Positions 1 through 11,034 of a stretch of DNA of 64,000 nt are shown in pieces. Location of the stretch: assembly GCA_022497155.1 (NCBI GenBank), contig MU385736.1, positions 1-64,000 on the forward strand. The letters run 5' to 3'. The DNA is from Whalleya microplaca. Taxonomy: Eukaryota > Ascomycota > Sordariomycetes > Xylariales > Xylariaceae. The notes beneath the pieces were generated by a model. The model was given only the letters and a program-made list of their open reading frames with translations, searched no databases and had not been told where the DNA came from. The first letter of the stretch is position 1, and every line of letters begins with the position of its first letter. A program made the position numbers and the translations under genes.

Positions 1-40
1 TTTAATTATTTTAATATATATAATTAATTTTTATATATTT

Positions 41-245
41 ATATAATTGATTTTTTAAAGTGCTTTTTCCTTTTATATATAATTGATTTTTTAAAGTGCT
101 TTTTTTTTATATATAATTGATTTTTTAAAGTGCTCTTTCCTTTTATATATAATTGATTTTTTAAAGTGCTTTTTTTTTTATATATAATTGATTTTTTAAA
201 GTACTTTTTTCTTTTATATATAATTGATTTTTTAAAGTGCTTTTT
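41..245. repeat. 35-bp tandem repeat, about 6 copies
   Basis: About six head-to-tail copies of an AT-only unit of 34-36 bp built on ATAATTGATTTTTTAAAGTG, separated by T-runs of varying length. It sits in the AT-rich block, has no coding potential and differs between copies mainly in the T-runs. A minisatellite is the simplest reading. Confidence 0.9.
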
Positions 246-399
246 CCCTTTTACTAAAACGCCTTACTTTTTTAAATCATTTATTTAATTTTACCCTACC
301 TGTTATACCCCCCTTTACTATATCCTTTATTATATATTATATATTATATAATTTAATTGATTTTCGCTATAACTATTACACCTATTACATCCCGCGGTT

Positions 400-985
400 A
401 TATTTAATTAACTTTAATTAATTAATTAATATAATCGCGAAATAATTGATTTTTAAGCAGATGCGACCGGTAGTAAGTATATAACTAATTTACTTTTTTT
501 ACTTTTATTATTTCTATTATTTCCCGCGATCGCATTTAATTGAATTTAATTAATTAATTAATATAATCGCGAAATAATCGACTTTTAAGTAAATGCGACC
601 GGTAAAAAGCTTATAACTAATTTACTTTTTTTACTTTTATTACTCCTGTTATTTCCCGTAATTGTATTTAATTAAATTTAATTAATTAATTGAAATAATC
701 GCGAAATAATCGACTTTTAAGTAAATGCGACTAATAAAAGGCTTATAACTAATTCACTTTTTTTACTTTTATTACTCTTATTATTTCTCGCGGTTATATT
801 TAATTAAATTTAATAAATTAATCGAAATAATTACGAAATAATCGACTTTTAAGCAAATGCGACCGGTAAAAGGCTTATATATAACCACTTTACTTTTTTA
901 CCTTTATTACTTTTATTATTTCTTACGGTCGCTTTTAATTAGATTTACTTTATTAGTTGAAATAATTACGAAATAATCGATTTTT
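400..985. repeat. 131-bp tandem repeat, about 4.5 copies
   Basis: The phrase CGAAATAAT(C/T)GA(C/T)TTTTAA recurs near 438, 568, 699, 833 and 968, a period of about 131 bp. Each unit also holds ATGCGACCGGTA and a stretch of TTTACTTTTATTA. Copies differ mostly by transitions (CGCG to CGTA or TACG), consistent with RIP acting on a tandem array. Confidence 0.85.
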
Positions 986-1539
986 AACTATATATTTATT
1001 TATATTAAACCGATTATAACATTTAAAAATTACTTATAAGCAACTATTAACTTAAGGTATAGGACGAAATATTTAGCTAGTAATTATTCGCTAACTATTA
1101 TAAATAGATAATTTAAAGTTTAACGCCGGAGCTAAATCTTAACGTACGTTATTAAATAATTTCCAGTCTAAAAGTCCGATTTCTATTATTAATTAGGTTA
1201 AAATAAATGCCCCTAAATAATTAAGAGATAATTATATACTTATTTTTTATAATATAAAATACCGATATTACTAAATTTATAAATATAATAATAAATAAAG
1301 AAACTGCCGATAATAGTAATTTAAACCTTTTAATAAAACAATAAAATAATTATAAAATAATCGGATATTAATAAGCTTTATAAAAAAAGCGTAAATTTTT
1401 GCGAATTATAAATCTTATATTAAAAAAAAATATAATTAAGCCTTAGCCTTAGCCTAATAATCAAGAAATATTAATTTTAACATTAGAAATTAACAATTAA
1501 ATTTAAAAATAACTATCTGTAAAAAACTAGGGTATAACT

Positions 1540-1735
1540 GAAAATAACGCCGACAATAATACCGAAATAGATAATAATAACCTTAAAAATAAAGATACTA
1601 ATGCCGATAATCCTACAAATAAAAATAATAATGCCGATAATTTTATTAATAAAGATAATAATACCGATAACTTTATAAATAAAAATAGTAATGCCGATAA
1701 TTCTATAAATAATAATAATAATAACGATCGGTATT
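1540..1735. repeat. 36-bp minisatellite
   Basis: Five or so imperfect 36-bp units containing AATA(G/A)TAATGCCGATAAT. Read on the minus strand they give an open frame of isoleucine-rich 12-residue repeats. That is best explained as an open frame produced by the repeat, not as a gene. Confidence 0.75.
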
Positions 1736-1815
1736 ATAATAAAAAATTCCAAATTATATTAAACTCAGATAATAATTTTAATTTTATTTTTTAAAATAAT
1801 AACCGGAGTAAATAT

Positions 1816-2043
1816 TGTCTTGGGACAGGGTGTTAGGGTAAAGGAGGTGCCACTTCATGGCTTAACTGATCGGAGGTAATCAAGGCGATAAAACAAAAAG
1901 AGTCACTTATAACGGCGATTGATCGAAAAGAGAGATGTGTCTATTCTCGGCGACAAGGCCGTCTGAGCTGTGTATGTTCTATCTGAGAGTAAAAGAAAAA
2001 AACAAGCGATATATATGTGCCACGGCACACTAGCCCCATAACA
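1816..2043 (-). mobile_element. Solo LTR (copia-like ends), 228 bp
   Basis: On the minus strand the interval starts TGTTATGGGGC and ends CACCCTGTCCCAAGACA, i.e. TG...CA. It is flanked on both sides by ATAT, a possible short target duplication (weak because the site is AT-only). Its last 17 bases match, with one or two transitions, the ends of the LTR pair at 58.5-60.1 kb. It is GC-normal inside a strongly AT-rich block, so it probably inserted after, or escaped, the mutation of its surroundings. Confidence 0.6.
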
Positions 2044-3175
2044 ATATAATAAAATAGCACCTAACTATAAAACTGATAACGATAATAAGAATAACGAGAA
2101 CAATAAAGAAATAAATATAAATAATAAAGTTGCTATTACGACTATTAAAAACTTTACCGAGAAAAGATAGCGATATATTAATATAAATTTACTACTTTTA
2201 AAAGGAAAAAATACCGACTTTAGGCCTAAAGAAATTTAATTTACCGTAAATAAAAAAGGCCGTAAAATTACAGCTCGTAAAATACCTATTTTATTAACTA
2301 AAAAAAAACCTTAAAAGCAGATAAAAAAAAAGACTCCTATTTTTAATGCGCCTAACGCGCGGTAACTAAAAACACGCAAATAAAAGCCAAAAGGTATATA
2401 AAAAAATTATTTTATAATTATTTTATTAATTTAATTATAGTCGCTATTTTATGTAAAATTTGTCGTTATTAAAAGAGCACCGACCTTTTAATTTCTAAAG
2501 CCGCTTTTTAACGACTTACCCGGGAAGTTTCTTAATAATTTAATATAAAGTATAAATAGCAAGCTTTTATTATACTTAGCTTTTAAGAAATAACTAAATT
2601 TACTATAATAAAAATAATAAAAAATATAGTTATTAATAAAATAATTATAAAATAATCTAATAAGTTTTTAATATTTAATTTAGCTTATATTTACGCTAAT
2701 CGAGTTATATTATAAATTAAAAATATAATTTTAATAAAAATAGTTATTAGTTGTTTCTTAATTTTATAAAAAATATGGTTAAGAAATTATATGCCTGATT
2801 TATTAAAACGATAGACATACTGTAAAGAAGTAGCTCGAAAAAATCGGGCGGTATAAAAAAAAACAGCTTTAAAATAATATTAGGCTATATTAGCTCGATA
2901 AGCTTTAAAAAACCAAAGGATATAAAAAAAAAGTTAATAATTTAAAACTGTAAAAAAATAATTCTTTATAGCTTAATTAAAGTAATAATTTAATAGTATT
3001 TAGTTTTTAAAAAATATTAGCGTTTAAGATACGAAACTTTATATAAATACCTTTATTATTTATTAGTATAAGTATTTAAACATTTACTAATTTATATTAA
3101 TATATAAGTTTTAGTTAATTATTTTATAATTATTTCGAAATTTTATCTGTCCTATTAATATATATATATTTCCTA

Positions 3176-3305
3176 TAGGAGTCCTATAGAAATATGTAAT
3201 GGGAGGGAAATTTCGTGGGAGTCCTACCACTAGCGTGGGACTTACATGGGAGTCCCATCACTTCCCATGGGAATTGGTAGGAGTCCCATGGGACTCCCAT
3301 GTATA
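3176..3305. repeat. Cluster of inverted GGGAGTCC motifs
   Basis: The motif GGAGTCC(C/T)A and its reverse complement occur about eight times in 130 bp, including the near-palindrome GGAGTCCCATGGGACTCC around 3278-3295. The cluster lies exactly where the AT-rich block gives way to normal DNA. Function is unknown. Confidence 0.6.
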
Positions 3306-3399
3306 AGTCTATCCTTTGCTTGTTGTCCATTGGCCAGACCCAATCTTGGCCCCTGTATACCACGAGTTTCTTTAGAACCACATTAACAAATCTCCAGGG

Positions 3400-4133
3400 A
3401 AGACATCTGGACTAGACAATAAGACGATATACATACTTGTAGCGCCTGTAGCGCAACTACATAGTTTAGGGAATCGTGAGTTTTCAAGGAATAAATGTGT
3501 GACCAATTGGTAGTTGACAACCCTTTCGACAACCCTTTCTGCTACATATGTAATACATAAATTATAATTACCTACTTGCCAGCTAGCTCCAGTTCAGCCA
3601 TTATTATCCATAGCTCATTGAGCAAGGCCCACCGCATTACTGTTTCAATCCTATCAATCGCAAGGACCAGATGATTGCACCAAGCCACCCCCGCAAGCCC
3701 CTGCGATAGCGCAGACGAGCGTGTGACGTCTGCCTGCCTAAGTAGTGCCTAAGCAGGTGGGGTCATCCGTTAAGCCTCCAGGGCGCCAACAGCTGTGACA
3801 GCGGCACATGGTGATCTCGTTCAGTCGTCATTGCCTCTTCAATAGGTACCTGCGTAAAGGGCAACCATCAACCTTTTATCGTCGAATCTCTGCCCGATCC
3901 TCCGATCTCCTCTCGTACCTTTTTTCTCTCTTTTTCTTTGTTCGCATCTTCCTACCACGACTTATCATAATCATAACGACGACTCACCTATTCCGAACAA
4001 CTACACTATACAACCTAGATTGAAACGGCCCCCCCGGTCTTCCCCCCCTCGGACTCGACTGTCGTCATTGTTCCCTACCTAGACACCTCTCACGTATATT
4101 TCTCAACGCGAACGAAAGCAAAAGCCGCACATC
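3400..4133. other. Intergenic, promoter side of the TB2/DP1 gene
   Basis: No convincing gene. The last 250 bp are pyrimidine-rich on the plus strand, as is common upstream of fungal transcription starts. A 71-codon open frame at 3808-4023 has no recognisable features. Confidence 0.6.
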
Positions 4134-5327
4134 ATGTTCGACATTCTGCCCAAGTTCCTCTCGTACGCTGCACGCCCACTTACCAACCTGACTCATTCGT
4201 GATGGCCACGGTTCGCTGACCTTTGCCAATGTAACTAACGCAACAGCTCCATCGCATCCTTCCTCTTCCCCCTCTTCGCATCCTACAAGGCGCTCAAGAC
4301 CTCCGACCCGGCGCAGCTGACGCCCTGGCTGATGTACTGGTCGGTGTTCGCGTGCGCGCTGCTGGTTGAGTCCTGGCTCGAGTTCATCCTGGTCTGGGTG
4401 CCCTTCTACGCGTACCTGCGGCTCCTCTTCCTGCTCTACCTGGTGCTGCCGCAGACGCAGGGCGCGCGCCAGATCTACGAGACGTACCTGCACCCGTACC
4501 TGTCGGAGAACGAGGCCGCGATCGAGGACTTCATCGCCAGCGCCCACGACCGCCTCAAGGCCGCCGGCATCGCCTACCTCAAGCGCGCCATCGAGGTCCT
4601 GCGCACCAAGGTCATGGGCCTGCCGCCGAACGACGAGGCCCGCGAGGCCGACACCCCCGCCACCGCCGCCCCGCAGGGCTACACCCAGGCGCTGCTCGCT
4701 AGGTTCAGCGTGCCGGCCGCGCGCTGGGCCGCCAACAGCGCCGGCAGCGCCGGCAACGACTTCTACAACATCCTGGCGGGCGCCGTCAGCGCGGCCACCA
4801 CGAGCGGCGGCGGGACAGCGTCGTCGTCGTCGGCGGCGAGGAATAATAATAATAATAATGCCGACACCGCCTCGTCCACGGCGACGCTGATCCCCGAGAA
4901 CATCGGCGGCGCGCAGGACAAGATCAGCTTCATCGCCGCGCAGCGCGAGCGGCTGGCGTTCATGATGGGCGCGCTGGACAAGGAGGCGCAGCAGCTGGAG
5001 CGGACCGAGGAGGAGCGTCGGGCCGCCGAGCAGGCCCGGAAGGACCTGCGGCCCGTCAGCATGAGCCTGGACGGGCAGGATGGTAGTGGTAGTGGTAGCT
5101 CGCGGCCTCCGAGCGGCCATAGCATACTGAGCAAGAGCCGCAGCGAGGTCGACTTCGAGAAGATCGATGCCGAGAGCGGCACCGAGGAGGACGACAACAA
5201 TCTACGGAGGAGAGCGCCGGCGGAGGAAAGTGCTAGTGCCGGACGCAGCGGCTGGAGTTTCCTCGGTTGGGGCTCCGTCAGCACCGGCGAGCCGGCGAGA
5301 GGCCAGAGCTCGGGCGTAGACAAGTAA
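4134..5327 (+). CDS. TB2/DP1/HVA22 family ER-shaping protein (Yop1-like)
   Basis: Two exons, 4134-4162 and 4247-5327, joined across an 84-bp intron with a CTAAC branch site, give 369 residues. The N-terminus (MFDILPKFLSS..., then a hydrophobic hairpin through ALLVESWLEF and FYAYLRLLFLLYLVLPQTQG to about residue 100) is the TB2/DP1/HVA22 domain. Members insert as wedges in the tubular ER membrane and help curve it. The long tail is a fungal-type extension: low-complexity Ala/Ser, a short Asn run encoded by AAT repeats, a charged probable coiled coil (about residues 265-305) and an acidic Ser-rich C-terminus. It is longer than yeast Yop1 (about 180 residues) and matches the long filamentous-fungal subfamily. 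The start is fixed by the conserved first residues in exon 1. GC content is high. Confidence 0.92.
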
Positions 5328-5801
5328 CCTTAGCTGATACGCAAGACACACCATCTCGGGCTGATTTGTACGGAGTTCGTGGTTGCTTGGTTGGGTGGGT
5401 GGTGGGCATTTTGGGAGGGGAATCCGTTAGAGTTGGGTCGCATGGGAGTACAGGGTTGGGTTGGATTCGACACACATAACAAATTCTGGAGCATAGACCT
5501 CTTAGAGCTGGGAGCTGCCACCCTCTATATTACAGCTTGCATCGTTACCTACTCTCTACCTGCCTGCCGTACTCTATTTGCCTCTTGCCTCTTGCCTCGA
5601 TGTTTTTATGTATGACTACTAAGTCAAGCGATATGATCCATATAGTTCACCACCAGAACTCTAGTCTCACGACGACCCTCTCCAACGCTGTATCGACTCC
5701 GCAACGTACATACATGTTCTCCGGGTATCTCCCATCATCGCTTCGTATCATACATACAGACATACGCAATATTCTGCTACCAGGCCGATACGATATCCCG
5801 C

Positions 5802-6796
5802 TCACGTCTTCTTGAAGGGGTAGCGCGGCTCGTCGTCCTTGCGCAGCCAGATCTGCTTCCGCTTCTTGGTGAGGACGTGCTCGACCCACTGCTGCGTGGC
5901 GTGCGACTTCATGAACTTGCGGATGTAGCGCGGGTCCCACAGCTCCGAGGCGATGCCCAGGTCCTTGCAGCACCGCATCAGCGCGTTGGACTTGGCGCCC
6001 TCCGCCGCCGTCGAGATGCCCTCCTCGGTGAAGTACTGCTGTTCGCCGCGGGCTTGGGCTACGAATCTGTACCGGCAAAATTAGCATATATATATATATA
6101 TATCTTCATCTGTCACCTGTACACTCCGAATAGGTAGATAGACAGATACAAAAAAGCAGGCAAGCAAACTCACCGCCCATGCACCACCAGCGCGTACTCC
6201 CGCGTAACCAGCTTCTCCTGCACATGCAAATCGGCGCGCGGGGCGAGCCCCCAGCCCCCCGGCCCGAAGGCGGCGTTGAGGATCCGCCGGTACTTGATCT
6301 CGGGCAGGTAGATGATGCCGTCGGGCTTGACCTCGACGTCGTCGGGGTCGAGCGGCGCCTGCAGCACCGCCGCCACCTCCGGCCCGAAGGCGGATGTCCC
6401 CAGCCCGTGGTACGACTGCGTCCAGTCTATCGGGTTGCTGCCGTTGCCGTTCTCGCCGTTGGTGGTGGTCGGGTCCGCGGCTGGCGGGGCGTCGGGGAGG
6501 GGTTCCCCGGACACGGCGGGGAGACGCTGGCGCGGGGGGGAAGTGGGGGAAGTGGAGGTGGAGGTGGAGGTGGAGGTGGGTTTGGGTGCGGATGAGGTGG
6601 TCGATTCCGGGCGCGAGGACGGCGGCGCTGGTGTGCGCGAGATGGGCTTCGTGGTGCCCGTGGACGGTATCGAGGACTGCGCGTAGGTCCTGGGTCTGGA
6701 GGCGCTGACGATGGTGCGGGCGATATTCAGAGAGGCGGTTCTTGCTGTCAAGTGCCGACTGGCCACTCGTAGCGGCGTGAGGGTTCGTGAGGCCAT
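5802..6796 (-). CDS. MGM101: Mitochondrial genome maintenance protein MGM101
   Basis: Exons 6174-6796 and 5802-6066 (intron 107 bp, GTGAGT donor, containing a TA microsatellite) give 295 residues. The first 35 residues are rich in Arg, Ser and Thr, as in a mitochondrial presequence. A Pro/Ser/Thr low-complexity linker follows, including an (ST)n run encoded by GGAGGT repeats. The conserved core starts near residue 120: [39 protein letters not shown], then [31 protein letters not shown] and the C-terminal KYPF-like end. MGM101 is a Rad52-like single-strand annealing protein of mitochondrial nucleoids, needed for mtDNA repair and maintenance. Yeast MGM101 is 269 residues. The reading frame closes exactly across the intron. 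Confidence 0.95.
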
Positions 6797-7244
6797 GGTT
6801 GAAGAAGGGGAGGTTGCGATTGTAGATGGTATGTAGGTATGTGCGTGTGGAAGGCTGGATGGATGGATGAATGAAGCTTGGGAAATTTTATTACATTGGT
6901 CAATTATGGGACGGCCAATGGGATGCGGGCCTCAGTCAGGCGGCTGCCAGGGGCGAGAGACGGACCGGTTGCCGGGCTTTAGCCAGCCCGACTAATGATA
7001 TCAAGACAATATTAGGTAATCCGTAGGGCTACTCAACTAAACTACCTGCATCTTCCCTACTGTTTGATATGTAGGTATGTACTTTTGCACTTGACTCTAT
7101 GAAGCGCTATTTTCATCACCTTGCTGCCGTGGTAGGATGTTAAACCATTTTAGTGTGTGATTACTGTATTATAATACCTCAAACTCATTTCCCTTGAGAT
7201 GTTTTACAATGTTTTATAAAATCATGTTCATACGCTCTGCCCAA
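6797..7244. other. Intergenic, between MGM101 start and COA4 stop
   Basis: Holds the upstream region of the minus-strand MGM101 gene and the 3' side of COA4. I see no gene. A TACATT/GATGAATGA-rich stretch near 6860 is simple sequence. Confidence 0.6.
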
Positions 7245-7663
7245 TCATGCATCTTTCGTTGACGTTCTCTCATCGTTGTTGTGTCGCTTCCAGCACTGCC
7301 TGAAGACCTCCATCTTGTTGGTGAAGTCCGTCAGTAGCGATCCGAATAAGACAGAGACATAGTCACAGTGATAACTCACCTCCTTCTTGCAAGCTCGCCA
7401 GTCCTTCTTCTCGAAGTAACAGTCCGTCAACTTCATATTCTCATCTACGAACGTAAATTAGCTTCGGAGCAAAACGCAATTGAACTTCACACACCTGCGC
7501 ATCCTGTACTGAAGATTCGTTTGTCCCTGTAAGACGTCAGACAACTTGTCAGCTTGTTCAGGTTCATTGCATTTCGAGGCGCTCAAAAGTGTTACCACTC
7601 ATCCGGTTCATCATCATCCTGCGCAGCAGCGCTCTGTTGTGCTGTACTGTCGTTCTTCGACAT
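7245..7663 (-). CDS. COA4: Cytochrome c oxidase assembly factor Coa4/Cmc3 (twin CX9C)
   Basis: Four short exons, 7596-7663, 7495-7526, 7380-7444 and 7245-7313, give 77 residues in perfect phase. The protein reads MSKNDSTAQQ... then PDEWDKRIFSTGCADEN, CYFEKKDWRACKKE and FRQCWKRHNNDERTSTKD. The cysteines form the twin CX9C pattern of a CHCH protein (C-x9-C, then C-x9-C), imported into the intermembrane space by Mia40 and folded with two disulfides. The EWD and KKDW..C signature is that of Coa4/Cmc3, which acts in complex IV biogenesis. No single exon is long enough to stand out as a gene. Divergent from BPL1 with 245 bp between start codons. Confidence 0.88.
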
Positions 7664-7908
7664 TGTTCACAGTTCCTTGTGTTTGATGTGGTTTGCCTGT
7701 CTGCTCACCAACGTCACTGAGAGCTTTGGGCTGAGTTGGTGCTATTGAGTTACCTAGTGGTGCCATTTTAGGGGCAAAATCCGCTGGAGGGCGGGGATCC
7801 CCCGCCGATTTCTCGGTGCCGCAAGCGCATCGAGTCCCGCTGACAGTATCCTTCTTCCCGGCCTAAATTCAGCGCTTCGGGAGCTGAACGAAAGCGAGTC
7901 TTGACATC

Positions 7909-9939
7909 ATGACTTCACGCAAGCTAAATGTGTTAGTTTACACCGGCACGGGGAGTACGGTTGAATCCGTTAAGCACGCAATCTACACCCTGCGCCGACT
8001 GCTCTCGCCTAATTATGCAGTAATTCCTATAACGGAATCCGCTCTGCTCAAGGAGCCATGGGCGCCGACCTGCGCATTGCTCGTCTTTCCCGGCGGTGCT
8101 GACCTAGGCTACTGCCGCGTGCTCAACGGCGAAGGCAATTCGTTGATATCCCAGTACGTGAGGCGGGGAGGTTCATACCTGGGATTTTGCGCCGGCGGGT
8201 ATTACGGATGTAAGAAATGCGAGTTCGAGGTCGGTAACAAGGCCATGGAAGTTGTTGGGTCTAGAGAGCTTGCCTTCTTCCCGGGCACGTGTAGAGGGGG
8301 CGCCTTCAAGGGTTTCCAGTACCACAGCGAGAGAGGTACCCGGGCGGTACGGCTGAACGTCCACAAGGATGCGTTCAGGGGAGCGGGCATGGTGCCTGAA
8401 GTATTCACGTCCTACTACAATGGCGGTGGTGTTTTCGTTCTCCCAAGTAACCAAAGCGATGATATAGAAGTGTTAGCAAGCTACACTGATGACCTCGATG
8501 TTGACGGCGGCGATGAGAAACCAGCCTTGGTTCACTGCAAAGTGGGCTTAGGCGCTGCAATTCTCACAGGACCTCATCCTGAGTTCGCGGCCGCAAACCT
8601 CAGTCGCCAACATTCAGTTCCGGGATATGATGAGTTAATCGCAGCCCTTCAAGCCGATGACGAGGCTCGGACAAGCTTCTTAAAAGCATGTCTGTCTAAG
8701 CTTGGCCTGGAGGTCAATCAGGAGACATCAGGTGTGCCATCCCTATCTCGATTGCATTTATCGTCTATCTCCAGTAGCGATGTCGATGATTTATTGCATG
8801 CGTGGGAAGAAATCATCAGCAAGGAAGATGGCGAGGAGTTTATCCGAGCAGAGAACGACACCTTTCACATAGAAAAGCCCGAAACTAGGTGGTCCGTCAC
8901 TGGCATGAAAGAGGCACTGACTTCCCCTGACAGCACGGATCAAAAGTCTCCTGACCTAAGCAACGCCGGCATAGTCGACTATACCACAATCGTCAAGCGT
9001 ATCGTTGTTCATCAGAATGCTTGGCCAGAATCAAAGGCAACCCCGTACTTCAATCACCACGCTTTTTACTCTAGTCTGAAGGAATATCGACTGAGGGATA
9101 CCGAGGCCGAGGAATGGGGCGATTTCTTGATGTATGGAGACGTTGTCACTAGCACGAATACCTTATTAGAAAAGAATTTCAAGCTGCTCTCCAAGCTACC
9201 ATCCGGCTTCACCCTCACGGCAACAACGCAAATCGCAGGGCGAGGCCGTGGCAGCAACGTGTGGGTGTCCCCAGCCGGCTCGCTAATCATGTCTACCGTG
9301 ATAAACCACCCAGCGCATCTCGCGCCCAGCCGGCCCATCGTCTTCATCCAGTACCTCGCCGCAATCGCGATCGTCGAGGCGGTCAAGTCCTACGACCGGG
9401 GGTACGAGTCGGTGCCCGTGAAACTGAAATGGCCCAACGACATCTACGCGCTCGACCCGCGCGCGCCCACGTCCTCGCCCCCATTGTACGTCAAGATCGG
9501 CGGCATCCTATCGAACTGCGCGTACTCGGGGGGCGCGTACCAGATCGTTCTCGGGATCGGCCTGAACACGACGAACGGGCGACCGACGACGTCCCTCGAC
9601 GCGCTGCTGCCCGCGCACCTGGCGCCCTTCCGCATCGAGAAGCTGCTGGCGGGCATCGTCACGCGCCTGGAGGCCCTGTACAAGACCTTCCTCCGCCGCG
9701 GGTTCGCCCCGGACCTCGAGCGCGCGTACTACGCGCACTGGCTGCACGGGCGCCAGGTCGTGCACCTCGAGGCCGAGGGCGGCGTCAGGGCGCGCATCGT
9801 GGGGATTACCAGAGATTGGGGCATGCTTCGCGCCGAGGAGCTGGGGAGCGACGATAAGCCCACCGGCAAGATGTGGGCGCTGCAGAGCGATGAGAATAGC
9901 TTTGATTTCTTTAGGGGGCTTGTGAAGAGGAAGATCTGA
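7909..9939 (+). CDS. BPL1: Biotin-[protein] ligase (holocarboxylase synthetase)
   Basis: Intronless, 676 residues, close to the fungal BPL1 size. Residues about 6-250 are the BPL_N domain, a glutamine-amidotransferase-like fold (LLVFPGGADLGYC, GSYLGFCAGGYYGC). Residues about 400-600 are the catalytic BPL/LplA domain, with the ATP/biotin loop GRGRGSN at 444-450, the KWPND motif at 507-511 (lysine binds biotin) and IGGIL. The C-terminal BPL_C domain follows (WLHGRQV...). It makes biotinyl-5'-AMP and transfers biotin to acetyl-CoA carboxylase and pyruvate carboxylase. GC content rises sharply from about 9.26 kb to the stop, so the 3' third leaves long spurious open frames on both strands. Confidence 0.96.
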   Translation: MTSRKLNVLVYTGTGSTVESVKHAIYTLRRLLSPNYAVIPITESALLKEPWAPTCALLVFPGGADLGYCRVLNGEGNSLISQYVRRGGSYLGFCAGGYYGCKKCEFEVGNKAMEVVGSRELAFFPGTCRGGAFKGFQYHSERGTRAVRLNVHKDAFRGAGMVPEVFTSYYNGGGVFVLPSNQSDDIEVLASYTDDLDVDGGDEKPALVHCKVGLGAAILTGPHPEFAAANLSRQHSVPGYDELIAALQADDEARTSFLKACLSKLGLEVNQETSGVPSLSRLHLSSISSSDVDDLLHAWEEIISKEDGEEFIRAENDTFHIEKPETRWSVTGMKEALTSPDSTDQKSPDLSNAGIVDYTTIVKRIVVHQNAWPESKATPYFNHHAFYSSLKEYRLRDTEAEEWGDFLMYGDVVTSTNTLLEKNFKLLSKLPSGFTLTATTQIAGRGRGSNVWVSPAGSLIMSTVINHPAHLAPSRPIVFIQYLAAIAIVEAVKSYDRGYESVPVKLKWPNDIYALDPRAPTSSPPLYVKIGGILSNCAYSGGAYQIVLGIGLNTTNGRPTTSLDALLPAHLAPFRIEKLLAGIVTRLEALYKTFLRRGFAPDLERAYYAHWLHGRQVVHLEAEGGVRARIVGITRDWGMLRAEELGSDDKPTGKMWALQSDENSFDFFRGLVKRKI

Positions 9940-11034
9940 ATTGGACGGACGGCGTGTGGAGCTCATTGAGGGAGGGGTGTTACTACGGCTGCGCGCAACG
10001 CATCTTCTCCTCGGCCTGATCGCATCGTTGAATTCGTGTTCCATATCGACAGTTGCCGGGACTCTCCCGTCCTCGGAGGGAGAATTACGGATATGCCAAT
10101 ATGCTACATTATTTTGATACGCGAGCGTGGCAATGGGAATTGGAAGAGTTCAGCTGCCCCTGCATGCAGCGGCTTTAGCATCATGAGTCCTAGATGTGAC
10201 CCCGTGTCCGCTACCATCGCGCTCGGCTGGTGGTGAATGCGCAGCAATACAGCTAGGGACTCACCTTAGCACTCTAGTCTTGAACAATACTTAGTAAGGC
10301 ATCTGCATCAAGGGTTTTGGTTACTTGTGTTGTGAAGCGGATTCAGAAGCCACCGCTATTCTTCACGGCCCGGGCCACCGTGTTAACATGCGTACTATAG
10401 CCTCGAGACTTGCCAGGCTCATTTCAGTCATCTCTAACACAGTTGGTTGTATTGGGGAGATCCAGCATGGGCGTAGGGATTGAATTGGGAGCGCTCAGAG
10501 GATGTGGTCTCATAGGAACCATAACGAGGCTCAAAGAATCCTTCAGATCTGCGCCAACTCGCGTATGCTGAACATACCTCCGAATCTTGGATTCTTCGAC
10601 ATCGTTGGTAAGGGTATTGAAGCTGATGATATATATCTTCTGTATCTTTGTAGGGTTATGGAACAGTCCTCAGCAAGCGTCCCTACGAGTGCCCATACCA
10701 TGCATTGAGCTACCGTTCTAGAACACCAGGGTACTCATGCCCGGGACAATTTGTATTCGCAGAATATCACAGATCCCCAATTTCGATCCCTACAGCCTTC
10801 CCATCATATTCCCATGACCCTCATCATCCCACCTGCTCAATCGTGCCAAATCCACGTCCCAGTCGTTCCTCATCATCCCTAAGTAGACAACAAAAGTAAC
10901 TTTGGCAAGAATGATCGCTGCACCCACACCCAACATACACGTCTCCATCAGCACACAGCCTCGGATCATCTCATCTCAGAATGAACGTACTTACCATTAA
11001 TTTTGCCAATAGAAGATGCCGTTCTGATTGTGGG
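9940..11034. other. Intergenic, no gene seen
   Basis: About 1.1 kb downstream of BPL1 with only short open frames that lack codon bias, conserved motifs or sensible splice partners. A GTAAGT donor on the minus strand near 10990 could belong to a 3' intron of the small secreted-protein candidate that follows. Confidence 0.5.

Larger units (their letters stand above)
1..3180. other. AT-rich, RIP-like block
   Basis: The sequence is extremely AT-rich and TpA-rich, with stop codons in every frame and no gene. It ends abruptly near 3.2 kb, where composition becomes normal. Several stretches look like decayed transposon coding sequence, but I could not assign a family in this block. The GC-normal interval 1816-2043 interrupts it. 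Confidence 0.85.

Noticed and set aside
41..245. Regular repeats resembling a CRISPR array
   Set aside because: Fungal nuclear DNA; the spacers are only T-runs of variable length and the units are head-to-tail, so it is a minisatellite.
1513..1752. 79-residue Ile-rich repeat protein
   Set aside because: It is a 36-bp minisatellite that happens to stay open in one frame, in noncoding AT-rich DNA.
4065..5120. 351-codon open frame on the minus strand
   Set aside because: Overlaps the TB2/DP1 gene; rich in Arg/Ala/Gly from high GC, with no motif. It is the shadow of the real gene.
5647..6087. 146-codon minus-strand open frame
   Set aside because: Out of frame with MGM101 exon 2, which it overlaps; the spliced MGM101 model explains the region.
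9261..9857. 198-codon alternative frame inside BPL1
   Set aside because: Arg/Pro-rich product of GC-rich sequence; the BPL catalytic motifs are in the other frame.
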